Assembly (NCBI GenBank): GCA_005656395.1 | Contig: SRSI01000048.1 | Span: 806,001 to 870,000, forward strand | Source: Strongyloides papillosus | Lineage: Eukaryota; Nematoda; Chromadorea; Rhabditida; Strongyloididae | Direction: 5' to 3' | DNA: 64,000 nucleotides | Shown here: one piece after another, positions 53,001 through 63,700 of the stretch | Layout of the letters: each line of letters begins with the position of its first letter | Position numbering within the stretch: position 1 is the stretch's first letter | Notes under the pieces: model-generated | Database searches by the model: none | What the model was told of the DNA's origin: nothing | Seen by the model: the letters and a program-made list of their open reading frames with translations, nothing else | Program-made: the position numbers and the translations under genes

Positions 53001-53426
53001 CACTAATACAATTATTATTGTTAAATACAATTTGTGTTTAAAAAATTTTCCTTATACCAAATATGATCAAAATAAAGTATATTTTCATAAGTTATACAAT
53101 TTATCACTTTATATTTTATTGAAAAAATGTATATATTAATCATTATTAAATCATTTTCATTTTATTTAAAGTGACATAAAAATTATAAGTGAATGAAATG
53201 AAATAGGTGTGGGGTAGGTACTTTTACTATGTCGTTGGTTTATAAAACCCAGTTTCGGTTTTAGTTACTGAGGCTGGGGCAATTTGGTATTTTGTATAAT
53301 GGTAGTATATATTATGTATGTATATTACTATTATATAAAATCCTAGATTGCATTTTTTGTCAAAAATCACACAATCGTCTAGATTGCGTTTTTTGGCAAA
53401 AATTTTTGAAAGATTGACGTGTACCC
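50038..53426. mobile_element. 3.39-kb DNA transposon inserted in tRNA-Asp
   Basis: The left end is GGTAGCACGTCAATCTT (50038) and the right end AAGATTGACGTGTACCC (to 53426), forming imperfect 17-bp terminal inverted repeats. Both flanks carry the same 9-bp duplication, GGCGCGGAT (50029-50037 and 53427-53435), which belongs to the interrupted tRNA gene. Near each end is a TGCRTTTTTTGNCAAAAAT motif followed by CACACA (50058, 53350; a second right copy without CACACA at 53386). A 9-bp duplication is typical of Mutator-like elements, but no intact transposase is present. Inside are decayed frames, a train of exon-like segments (50742-51070, minus) and three copies of a ~150-bp tandem repeat (52440-52860). 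It is probably a degenerate or non-autonomous copy. Confidence 0.85.
52440..52860. repeat. Three tandem copies of a ~150-bp unit inside the transposon
   Basis: A segment with GATTTTTACTAYRTCATGAATAA-like sequence, then a GTTARCAAAA motif, recurs around 52512, 52675 and 52815. Each copy is preceded by TTAATAAAATNNAA and TTTAGATTTTAC. Copies have diverged by point changes and small indels. Spacing is about 140-165 bp. Confidence 0.5.
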
Positions 53427-53458
53427 GGCGCGGATACTCACCACTATACTACCAGAGA
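53427..53458 (-). pseudogene. tRNA-Asp (GTC), 5' half, cut by a transposon
   Basis: Reading the minus strand from 53458: the 5' acceptor strand TCTCTGG, the D arm TAGTATAGTGGTGAGTATC and the 5' anticodon stem CGCGC plus one loop base. It pairs exactly with the 3' half at 49989-50028 (TCTCTGG with CCAGAGA; CGCGC with GTGCG, allowing one G-U). Positions 53427-53435 are the second copy of the 9-bp duplication. The gene is broken in the anticodon loop and cannot give a normal tRNA as it stands. Confidence 0.9.
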
Positions 53459-53712
53459 TGTCCTCTGGTACTTAAGAATGCTCCAAGAACCCGAATTTTT
53501 AAATTGAGATTTTTTATCGCTCTAAAAGCATTTTCTAGGGTAATTTTCTATGAAAAGAACGAATTTGATGTTTATTTAAGCATATCAATTATCATTAATC
53601 CATAAAATCAACATTTGGTACATTTTTTTCTCCATTGATAAAATGATAAAACTGATAAAATAAAGTAAGGCCTAGTATAGGATATTAAAACGATATAAAA
53701 TTCATTCAAATT
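53459..53712. other. Spacer after the split tRNA
   Basis: Short AT-rich spacer between the tRNA 5' end and the decayed pseudogene. No feature is recognised. Confidence 0.4.
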
Positions 53713-54846
53713 ATGTCGTTTGTATATAGTAAAAATTATTTATTTTTCATTATAAGAAATGTTATTAAAAGACTTACACAAAGTTACGCCAATACATCTG
53801 GTAAATTTACAAAAAATACTGATATCTCTGCTTATGAATCAGCTATATTGAAATATAACGATAAACTTTAGATGCTTTAAAAAAATTAGAAATAGCAGAA
53901 AAGATAAAAGCAAACTTACATGAAGAAGTAAATTTCAAATTTAATACAATTATATTTTTTTTAGATTACCAAAACGTCAGAATAAAATTGATCAATTAAA
54001 GTAATGTATGTGTGATGAAAAAAGTGATCTTTTAATAGCTGGATCCATAGCAAGCGGATTGACAATGTCTAAAAACTACTTTGTATAAGTAGTCTTTGTA
54101 CAATTAGATGATGAATCATATAATTTCCTGATGAATGTTGAAAACAATGAGTTTATATTCAAATTTTTGAAAGAAAAAGGTAATCTTGTCGAAGCTGATA
54201 AAAAACTTTTGAAATGAAACAAAAATAAACTTTCTTGTCTTAAAAAAACATTTCCTAAAATAAAACTTTTTTATGGAAATGAAACCAAATTTGGTATTCA
54301 ATTTTGTAATAATTTTATGTTAATAAATATCAGTTTGCAAAGATATTATGCAGCATCAGAACTTAGGTATAGGAAAGAACATAGGTATGCTAAAAGTTTG
54401 GTAGAAAAGTTGAACATCAAAGATGAAAGAGATGGATTATTGGCAAAATATTAAATTTCATTATTTGTAGCACATTTCCTTCGAATGCCTTTAAACGATC
54501 AACAACCTGTTCTTCCTTTGTTTCACTAAATCTTTCTATAAAAGAAGTGGCAGGAAATCTTAATAAACCTATTGATGTTAGTGCGATTCAACCTCTTATC
54601 AATCCAAAGCCTTCAGCTTCTCATTTAGCTAAACAATATATAGATTATTTTGCTGAATTTGATGTCATATCAACCGCTATATTCTTATGTAAAATTGATC
54701 CTGTAGGAATGATTCTAGTTGATCCATCTCCAAAACTTCAACTATTTGATTTGTTTTATGATAAAAGCATATCTAAAAGTGACCGTGCTTTAGAAGGATT
54801 TTCTAGAAGTATGAGATGCGTCCAGACTTTAAAAAAAGAAGGCTAA
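53713..54846 (+). pseudogene. Decayed multi-exon protein pseudogene
   Basis: A reading frame can be followed from ATG 53713 (MSFVYSKNYLFFIIRN, a mitochondrial-targeting-like N-terminus) but needs at least one frameshift near 53870. It crosses in-frame stops near 54002, 54087, 54217 and 54451. A GTAAAT...TTTTAG interval at about 53931-53965 looks like a retained intron, so the copy arose by DNA duplication rather than reverse transcription. Later parts are protein-like, for example SDLLIAGSIASGLTMSKNYFV and YYAASELRYRKEHRYAKSLV. The last 54475-54846 stretch is fully open (SAIQPLINPKPSASHLAKQY, then DPVGMILVDPSPKLQLF). I do not recognise the parent protein; a mitochondrial one is a guess from the N-terminus. 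The last block could instead be the 3' end of a separate gene. Confidence 0.6.
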
Positions 54847-55672
54847 TATATTGGTAGTTTTTAAAATTCAATTTGTAATATTAATTTATTTATGAATGTA
54901 ATATTTGATAAAAAAAATTGTACAAATGTTAGCATACAAAAAAGGCATCATTCTCCGTCTTGTTGTTGATAATATTGAAAATTGCTATTTTAACGATGAA
55001 AAATTATGTTTTTTCTGTGTGTTTAAAGATTAAACTTCACTGGAATTTTATTCTTTATAATTTATTACCCATAAGCACAACTTTGGAAACATTATCCTCC
55101 GAAACTATTTACTTTAAAACTTAACTTGTGATAAATAGAAATTTTGACACAGATATGGAGAAAAACGTGGATAAAAAATTTTTTTCAACTGAATTATAAG
55201 AATAAGGAATAAAAATCCACGTAAAATTTATTCTTAACAAACTTCATCTTCTTAGAAATGTTAAAAGTATGTAAATTAAGTTATTTTATGAAGTTTTATT
55301 TAAAATGTTTGAATTGTTGAATGACGATTCTAGATAATCACAAATATTCAAAATATGTATTTGAGTTTTTGGTTTGATTTTCAAATTCTTTGTTATTCTT
55401 TTGCTCAATACTGATAAATAAGGAACTAAAGCATCTTTTGAAATTCGATAAAAACAAAAATCACACTTATATATACATTAAATTCTAAAATAATTTATTA
55501 CACAGACCAAAGCAACAAAATACCAAAGGTGAAAAAAAAATTATCAAACCGTTGGTGTTGCAATAAACATTATCTCATTCTCTCGAAAATAATTTTCAAC
55601 ATACTGATAATAATGTAATCCTTTTTGTATATCGTTTATATATTAGTTTTTCGCCCAATCACCTTTAAATTG
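54847..55672. other. AT-rich spacer with an old MITE copy
   Basis: No gene. At about 54930-55025 there is a degraded copy of the small element at 58971-59097: the shared segment begins CATCATTCTCCGTCTTG at 54946. The rest is AT-rich. Confidence 0.4.
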
Positions 55673-57378
55673 AATATATTTAGCAAGGTGCAATGAGGAC
55701 GTTTTTTAAAAAACGTTATTCCACCAAAAAAATATTGTTGAAAAATGTACCCCTACTATATATGTCCATAACTCTTTAATAAAAAAATATAATAATAAAC
55801 AGATATCATATTTGTAATCAGCATAAAAATTGCAATCTAATGATATAAAAAAATTTTAAAAATGTTGAAAAAAATTTTTTGGCACTTTATTAATTAATTA
55901 ATATTTCCCTTAAAAAAACGGATATCAAAAATCGGCTTGATCAGATTTAAGAATTAAGTATTGGCTACAAAATGAGCCATTAACCATACTCATAGCTATT
56001 CTGGAAGCTTCAATAAATATTATTTTGTGTCGACAATTAACCATGCCAAAATTCCAAAAAGCCATTTGATAATTAATATCTCGATTTTAAAGTAAGATAT
56101 CAAAAAGCGGCTTAACCAGATTAAAGATTCGTGCCTGGACTACAAAATGAGTTATTAACCATCTTCGTAGGTGCTCTAGGGGCTTCAATAAATATTATTT
56201 TCTGTCGATTTTTAAAAATGCCGAAAATCAAAAAAATAATCTTTAAAGTTTAATAACTCAATTTTAAAATGCGATATCAAAAATCCGGTAGATCAGATTT
56301 AAGATTTAAGTCTTGGCTACAAAATGAGGCATTAACCATACTCACAGCTATTCTGGGGGCTTCAATAAAAATTCCTTTTTGTCGACAATTTAGTGTGCCA
56401 AAAATTTGAAAAAAATTTTTAAAATTTAATAACTCGATTTTGAAGAAAGATATTGAAAATTGGCTTGACCAGATTAGAGATTCGTGGACGGGCTACAAAA
56501 TGAGCCATTAACCATCTCTGTAGGGGGTCTGGGGACTTCAAAAAATATTATTTTGTGTCAATTTTAAAATTTGCCAAAAATCAAAAAATAATTTTTAAAG
56601 TTTAATAACTCAATTTTAAAATGCGATATCAAAAATCCGGTAGATCAGATTTAAGATTTAAGTCTTAGCTACAAAATGAGCTATTAACCATACTCACAGC
56701 TATTCTGGGGGCTTCAATAAAAATTCCTTTTTGTCGACAATTTAGTATGCCAAAAATTTAAAATTAATTTTTAAAAGTTAATAACTCGACTTTAAAGCGA
56801 GATATTTAAATTCGGCTTGACCAGATTAAAGATTCGTGGCCGGGCTACAAAATGAGCTATTAACCGTCTTCGTAGGTAGTCTGGGAGCTTCAATATATAT
56901 TGTTTTATGCCGTAGGTCAAATTTGGCAATTTTTTAAAAAATTTGTACTATTTTTGCTAGCATTTTGTTTTTAAGGATTATTAAAGAATTTTTTATTAAA
57001 ATATGCAATTAATAAGGCTATTATTAATTAAAAATTCGTACTATTTTTACAAAAATTTTTTTAAAAGCATTATTTTAGAATTTTTCTTTGAAACAAGCAA
57101 TTAATAAGTTTATTATTAGTTAAAAATTTGTAATTAATGCTTTTACATCCGTTTAAACCCCTATTTATTAAGATATACCAAGGGTAAACAAAATTAACTT
57201 TTGGTCCTCAAACGAAATTTTGTTTACTCCCTTTTAGGGGTACTTGCACTTTACTTTTTAGGAATATTATTTCATAAATAGAATCAGCATATTTGATTCT
57301 ATATATGTACAAATTTTTAGGACAATAGGGGCAGTTTGAAATTTTGGTCAATTTTTATTGCACCTTGCTAAATATATT
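55673..57378. mobile_element. 1.7-kb inverted-end element carrying satellite units
   Basis: A perfect 22-bp inverted repeat bounds the segment (55673-55694 and 57357-57378; core TAGCAAGGTGCAAT). Inside are six tandem ~176-bp units (55921-56960), then a weaker ~95-bp two-copy repeat at about 56940-57125. No coding frame exists. This looks like a non-autonomous DNA transposon whose interior has become a satellite array. No target-site duplication was recognised beyond the AT-rich ends. It ends only 20 bp before the F-box start codon, so it may provide that gene's promoter. Confidence 0.65.
55921..56960. repeat. Six-unit 176-bp tandem satellite with A/B alternation
   Basis: Units start with GATAT at 55921, 56096, 56273, 56449, 56625 and 56801 (spacings 175, 177, 176, 176 and 176). 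Each contains GGCTACAAAATGAG (or a one-base variant) and TTAACC, then a CTTCAATA segment and a TTTTAAAGTTTAATAACTC end. Units 3 and 5 are almost identical (CCGGTAGATCAGATTTAAG). Units 2, 4 and 6 share another version (CTTRACCAGATTARAGATTCG). The true period is therefore a dimer of about 352 bp, a higher-order repeat. Confidence 0.85.
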
Positions 57379-57397
57379 ATTTGCCTAGTGTTACTCT

Positions 57398-58415
57398 ATG
57401 ATGGATTTGGAATTGTTATCACTTCCAACTGAAATTTTGGCTAAAATTTTCTCAAATATTCCATGGAATGAACTTATTAATATTAAGCTTTGTGCCAGAA
57501 AATTCAATTATGTTACTGAGAAATATCTCAAGGATATGCAGAAGCCGAAACTCAACTCAATAGATTTCGAATGTAAATCCACTCACAATGAAGGCATTGA
57601 TAGAATTAGGATAGCCTATAAAATTCTTTTAACCGAAGCGAACAACTCTAAGGTTATATCTGACGAGAAAGAATTTTTTTTGGTTAGTTTTTATTTTATA
57701 CTAATGTATTCAAGGATATTTTTTGTAGCTTCCTTCAGAAATTGGTAAACTTCACGGTTTTCTCAAGAAAGTTGATCTAACTTCTCTAGATTGTGTAGAT
57801 ATCTCACTTTGTGATTACGCAGAGGTATTGGGGATTTTTAATGATTATTTCCATAACACTAATAAAGTGGAAGATATTTGTTTATATGTAAGCAATTCTG
57901 AAGAAGATATTGGTAACACATTTTCATTCTTGGAAAAAATACAGAACGTGGGATGTCTGGAATTAATCTTACATTTACCACATCTAAATGTATCAAAGGA
58001 TTTTATTATTCCAGTAAGAAACTCATTGGAGGCATTAGATATCTGGGAAGAAGGAGATACAGCTTTTGTTAACCCGAGAATGATCAAATATATTGTTGAA
58101 AACAATCCAGATCTTTGTGAATTTAGATTTACTTTAAGTAGTTTGGAAACCTATAAGATGGTTATTGAAACTATTGTTAAGGGGGAATTGGCAAGAAGAA
58201 ATAATGGCTGTTTGCATAGGCATATTTCTCTCTTTCTTTGTTTTTCCAGTGTTGAAACATCTTTTGAGTTATTAAGTTATTTAAACTCAGAAGAATTTCC
58301 TTATAGTGGTACTAATACCATGCAGGAAGAGGATATCCTTTATATTGGTAGATTTGATTGTCCTGTTTGTGGTGAATTTGACACAGTTGGAGTTTATAAA
58401 GACGAATTTTATTGA
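57398..58415 (+). CDS. F-box protein
   Basis: Exons 57398-57682 and 57729-58415 join in phase 0 across a 46-bp intron; 323 aa. The N-terminal F-box (residues ~4-45) reads ELLSLPTEILAKIFSNIPWN then LINIKLCARKFNYV, with the LP..IL..IF core that binds Skp1. The remaining ~270 residues have no clear repeats and resemble the divergent substrate-binding regions of nematode F-box families; a CPVCGEF pair of cysteines lies near the C-terminus. The predicted role is substrate choice for an SCF ubiquitin ligase. It sits between mobile elements, and its start codon is 20 bp past the end of the inverted-end element. That suits the fast-evolving, often duplicated F-box genes of nematodes. No stop or frameshift was seen. 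Confidence 0.8.
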
Positions 58416-58970
58416 AGTTTATTGGGTTATATGTTAGGTTTCTATATTGTTTTAAGACCTTAATTTTTTAAGATTATTCTTATTTTAATAACTAAGTATG
58501 TCATATTTTTAATAAAGATCTTGTTAAGTAAAGTTTGTAATAATGTTTTAAAACTAAAATTTTCCTCACTAATTAATTGCAATCAACTTTTTATTAAATA
58601 CAAAATTCGTTTGCTCCCAAACCTGTGAAGATGATAAAATAACCCAACTAAGGTTAAATGGTTGTTATGGTAGACGGTTTGAATGTTGAAGTGAATATTG
58701 GGAATCATACTTCACAGAATTTTCCCTATATTATATTTTTCTGGGTGTTGACGCAAAGTCAACCACACCAAGGCAATGAAGATTAAATAGAGATCGCTTT
58801 TTAAATTTGAAGATGCGCCTCAGCCTCTTTCGTAAGGTTGGATGCTGATGACTGCTTGAAGAGTATTTTGCCCTTTATTGAAGGGTGGCGTTATGAATCA
58901 TATTTAATTTAGACTCTCTGATTATTGAGAATGATTTAAGGACTACATTGTGTAATAATTGTAGTAGTTT
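58416..58970. other. 3' spacer with an unexplained complex block
   Basis: The part 58600-58960 is less A+T-rich than the surroundings, without an open frame. It contains GCTGATGAC and, about 80 bp later, CTCTGATT, which recall C and D boxes of a C/D snoRNA, but flanking stems are not convincing. It may be a structured RNA, an old element or a gene relic. Confidence 0.3.
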
Positions 58971-59097
58971 ACTCAGAAAAAACATCATTTTCGTCTTGTT
59001 GGTGATAATATTCAAAATTGCTTAATTATGGGACGAAAAATGATTTAATTAAAAAAATTGTTATTAACAAAAAGAAAAGTGATGCTTTTTTCTGAGT
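58971..59097. mobile_element. 127-bp MITE
   Basis: Ends are ACTCAGAAAAAACATCA (58971) and TGATGCTTTTTTCTGAGT (to 59097), inverted repeats with one mismatch or indel. There is no coding capacity. A diverged copy in the same orientation lies at about 54930-55025, sharing CATCATTYTC, TCTTGTTGKTGATAATATT and AAAATTGCT. Two copies in 4 kb support a mobile family. Confidence 0.6.
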
Positions 59098-59827
59098 GAA
59101 ATAAATTAGTTTTTTTTATTCATAACTCTTCAAAATATCAACTTCATCACCAATAAGAATTCTCAAAATCCTCTAAATTTTAATTCAGTCGTTAGAGCAT
59201 GCGTTTTCACAAAGAATTTATCAATATTTCTTTTCATTTAAACCAAAAGTGTTCTTACTGTTTTACATAAAACCGACCATATCTGAGAAAAATTTTTTAG
59301 AAGCATGAAAAATTAATTTTATTTGATTCGTCGTAAAACTTTATATTAGCACCGATTAGTATTTTAACAACTATAACAAGAATCTTACCAAATGGAGCAG
59401 AAGCCATTTTCGAAGTCAGCTAAGCATGTAAATATTAAAAAAATAATGCTAATATATTTTAAAAATAATTTTTCAAAAAGTTTCAGTAATAAATAACGGA
59501 CTTGTATGTACATGACTTCTGAAGAGTATATAGAAAGACAGTTAAACTTTCAATATTAACAAAAGCTACAATAATATCCTTTCTATATGCTACCTAAGAA
59601 AATTAAAACACAAAAATATGAAAAGCGTCTTGTGGATCACCCGTATATTAAAGCCTTGAACAACTTATTTATAAGGCTTTCTTTACCCACAAAGAGGCCA
59701 ACCAATACCTTCCTTACAACTCTTTCAAAACTTTTCATCAGTATTGAATTTTGTACTATTATCAGTATTAAAATAATAAGTTTAAAAACAACTAATAAAA
59801 TATAAAGGAATTTATTTAAAATAAAAA
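59098..59827. other. Intergenic region downstream of the methyltransferase
   Basis: AT-rich, no gene supported. The small frames at 59587-59805 (+) and 59831-59637 (-) overlap each other and resemble nothing. Contains the 3' UTR of the methyltransferase. Confidence 0.45.
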
Positions 59828-60553
59828 TCAATGCTTAAAAACGACATGTGTACCATCACCAACATTAAGAAGCATATTATCACAGTTATTATCTTCTGAA
59901 ATCATTTTATTAAGTTTCCTAACAGCAACGGGGCCTTCATCATTACACTCTGGATCAGCAACGTTTCCTCTCATGAGAGAATTATCAACTAAAATAACAC
60001 CCCCAGGTCGGAGAAGTTTCATTACTCTTTCATAATAGTTTGGATAACTAGTTTTATCTGCATCAATAAAAGCAAAATCCCATGTTCCAGATTCTCCATT
60101 AATTATTAATTGATCCAATGAATCAAGTGCTTGACCTTTAATAAATGAAATTTTATTTGAAATATCCGGATACTTTTCAATTAATGGTCTTCCAATTGAA
60201 TCAAGTGCATCATGAGATATATCAAAAGAGTAAACTTTACCGTCGTCTGGAACAGCAGTTGCCCAAGCAACAGCGGATGCTCCAGTAAACGTACCAATAT
60301 CAAGACATTTACCACCTTTGATAAGACGTATGAAATTTTTACCCATTTGTAGGACTTCTGGTGCTCCTAACATTCTTGCCATACGATGGTTTTCAATAGT
60401 ATTTTTCATAATGTCTTTTTCTAATTGGCTTTGTTTAACAGTTATACTTGTACAATATTTAATGATAGTAGAAGCATTAGAATCATGACTTTTAGCAACT
60501 GAAGCATCATATTGCCTTCTTTTCATCTCCTCAGCATCATTTTTTGCTTCCAT
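59828..60553 (-). CDS. COMT/CCoAMT-type SAM-dependent O-methyltransferase
   Basis: A single-exon 241-aa protein of the Methyltransf_3 (caffeoyl-CoA/catechol O-methyltransferase) family. The SAM-binding glycine motif is CLDIGTFTGASAVAWATAVP (residues ~99-118). An acidic SAM ligand follows at KVYSFDIS. The metal-binding positions are in FIDADKTSYPNYYE and VDNSLMRG, and the protein ends in GDGTHVVFKH. Length is typical (220-250 aa). The N-terminus, with MEAKNDAEEMKRRQYD, has no signal peptide, so the enzyme is cytosolic. C. elegans has a small set of these genes (comt), some acting on dopamine; the substrate here is unknown. The Met at 60553 is the first in frame and is preceded by an AT-rich leader. 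A hairpin lies 90-165 bp upstream. Confidence 0.9.
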   Translation of the reverse strand: MEAKNDAEEMKRRQYDASVAKSHDSNASTIIKYCTSITVKQSQLEKDIMKNTIENHRMARMLGAPEVLQMGKNFIRLIKGGKCLDIGTFTGASAVAWATAVPDDGKVYSFDISHDALDSIGRPLIEKYPDISNKISFIKGQALDSLDQLIINGESGTWDFAFIDADKTSYPNYYERVMKLLRPGGVILVDNSLMRGNVADPECNDEGPVAVRKLNKMISEDNNCDNMLLNVGDGTHVVFKH

Positions 60554-60642
60554 TTTAGATATTTATAAACTTTTATCAATCTATAAATAAAAAACTTTGA
60601 AAATTAGAATGAAAATTATAGATAAAGCTTCTAAACTACAGG

Positions 60643-60717
60643 TTAATGTACACTAACCTCATGGAATATTGTATCTCTATAAAAAAATTAACCTTTAATG
60701 AGGCTAGTGTACATTTA
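60643..60717. other. Imperfect stem-loop upstream of the methyltransferase
   Basis: The arms TTAATGTACACTAACCTCAT (60643-60662) and ATGAGGCTAGTGTACATTTA (60699-60718) are complementary at 18 of 20 positions, separated by a 36-nt AT-rich loop. It could be a microRNA precursor, a fold-back relic or a regulatory hairpin. Confidence 0.5.
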
Positions 60718-63700
60718 TGTGTATGTAAATTAGTCTTATCAAAAAATAAATGAAGCTAGTTACTTTTTACGATTGGGGGTGCAATAACAGTAAATTTTAT
60801 ATAGAAAAGTATATTTACAAACACCTTTCATAAAGAAGATTTGGCTGGAGACCCTGTATATGATAAACTTTTACAAAAATAAAAGACACTCCAAATAACA
60901 TTATAGTTTCAATAGTGTTTTACCATCTTTTATATGGAAATTGTATCTAAAGATCAGGTACCATTTTTATCAAATATTACACTAATAATAGGCAAATAAA
61001 TTGTAGAGAAAACTCTTATCAAACCAGTTTCTATGCTTCAACTCTTTACCATTTTATTAATTTGAATGATAAATACAAAAAAGTGATGCAGATGTTTAAT
61101 TAAATCATTCTTTAAATATCAAGTTCATAGTGATTTGTGTTAATTATTTCATTCGATTAACCGTAAATATTGTTAAACGTGCTTTACTTTATACTTTTTT
61201 TTATTTTTTTTAGTAAAAGTTCAATAAAAAAATTATTTTAAATGATAAAAGAAAATTACTTATAGGAAGATAAAAGCATTGTTCAATTAAAATTTTTAAT
61301 TATAAATTTTTTTTAATTATAAAAGTTATTTTTAACCATCCAAATAGTGATAAATTTAATAACTATTATTAATTCTCTTATCCTAAAAAATGACATTAAA
61401 AATAACCTTTTAATTCTATATCTCAAAAGGGAATAAAGTTTATAAAAATTGATGTTTAACTCTTAAAATATTTGTTTATAATTAAAAATAAAATAAAATT
61501 TTTCTACCCAATAAATTCTTTGGATATTTAATGCTACATTTTTTCGTTAATTTGTATCAATATCGTAAACTTTAACAATATATTTGTACTTTTTAATTCT
61601 TATAAACTATGTCATTTTTATCCATACATTAAACATCAAAGTTTAGATACTTTATAATTTATAATAACATAAATTTATTCTTCTCTCTAATGATAAATAC
61701 TATCAGAAAACTTATAAATAAATTGTACAAAATTACCAAAAACCTTTCAATTGTCATATTGATATAATATTTATAAATTTATATTTTTGGAATTTTAAAA
61801 AATCTATTTAAAATAACAGTGATTCATATTTAATGTTTAACAGGAAGTTATTGGAACCTTTGAATTGATAATGTTTTATTCCAAGTCATTTTATGTCATA
61901 TTCAATTCACAATATCCATCATTTTTAAGGAAATAAAGTTTATAAAAAATGAACTATATCGTTCTGAAAACACTAAAATTGTTTAATAATATATTTTTTT
62001 AATAATTTTGTTGTTTTTTCTATAACTAAATAATATTCACTGAATTTTTCAATACAAATTATAACAAAAAATTTCTTTTAAATTTTATCGAAAAAGTCTT
62101 TAATTATCAAAAAAAGTTTTTTTAATTATGAGAAAGCAGGAGAAAAATATTTAAAAGTCAATATGTGTGTAATAATTAAATTAGATGACCATGGAAATTT
62201 TAACATTGTCTATCTTATCTAGAAAAAGAAGCAATTTTTCTCAGTACCATTTATATGTCAACTCTTTTTTGAATTTATTTTAATAAAAGTACATCAAAAA
62301 TCAATACTATGACAATATGCTTCTTATTTTTAACTTCCATTGTACTATAATTTAATAAACTTTTTTGTTCTCTTCTTATAGAGCTACTGGAAAATTTTGT
62401 TGGTACTTTCACGTGAAGTGATAAATTCAATGATCATTAAAGAATTTTATTAAACTTTTAATAAATAATTAATTAATTTAAGTGATTTAAAGTTTATTAT
62501 TTAATTTGAAGGGTTGAATGACTGTAAATTTTAAGGAACTTGCTTGATTCATTCTTAAAATCACAGAGTTATAAAGTATATTGCTTGGGGAATCAACCTA
62601 AAAATCTCGTAAAATAAAATACATAATATCAATATACAGGTGATCAAAATACTTTTATTAAAGTTGTCATGACTAATTGGATAGCTTAAGTACAAAACAA
62701 TTGATAGATTTTTCATATTTAATCAAAAGAAAGAAAAAAAATTCAAGAACAAAAACATTTTAAGATTAATCTTATAAATCTATTATGTATGTTGAAGTTG
62801 CAAAAAGTAAGTGTGATAAAATGTAAGATACTTAATGTATCCACTTTAAATTAAGCTAATTATATCTATATATGGGATAACCAAATGCCATATATGAGTT
62901 AATTTCCTTTTTATAGGAAAAAAGATTTAAGAAAAAAAAGAACGCCTCCTGACTTTTGATGGTTATATAGATATAATTTTTAACCATATTTAACACATTT
63001 TATCACTCACTTTATCCTTATAAATACATATTAGATATATAGATGTGTAATATTATTTTTTTTTGTTTATATCTAAAAAAATTCTTTTAAAACATCACAC
63101 AATTGTTGTAAGGGTACAAAATTTTTCTCTCGTTTTCTTCATTTAATATCTATTTTATATAGATGATTCTTTTCATAGAATGTATTTTAACTTTTATCAC
63201 TAAATATCTTTATTCATTTTAACATACATTTTCAAAATAGGATTTAATAAAAAGTGGAAGTTAAATTGCTAACATTATATCTCCCTCAATTTTTATTGAT
63301 AATATTATAATTAAAAAGATGTCCAAAAATATATATCATTGTTAAGGAGAGGGTAAAACTTCTTCAAAAAGTATATATCTCAATTTATCTTCTATCAAAC
63401 AACATTAAAATGTTATTAGTACTTAAATCAAATTTTTATAAATAAGGGACCCCTAACTTTTTAAATTTTAAAGGCAAAGAGTGAAAATATATATCAAATA
63501 AAAATTAATAAAAGATTTTTCCCCTCCAGAGAAGTGACTTTTATTTTCAAAAACTTTCTTCATTAATATTTGATTTCATTTTTATTAAAATACTTTCAAT
63601 GTCCCTGTCTCATGCTGTTTTGGATGGTAAAAAGTTTTTATCCAATTTTAATGAAATTCGTAAAAGGAGAACCTTCTTCATTCTTCTTAATATATTGTAC

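Noticed and set aside
55921..56960. CRISPR-like array
   Set aside because: The repeat units are 176 bp and contiguous with no unique spacers; this is a eukaryotic satellite.
57845..58105. 86-codon minus frame across the F-box gene
   Set aside because: Antisense shadow of the F-box coding sequence.
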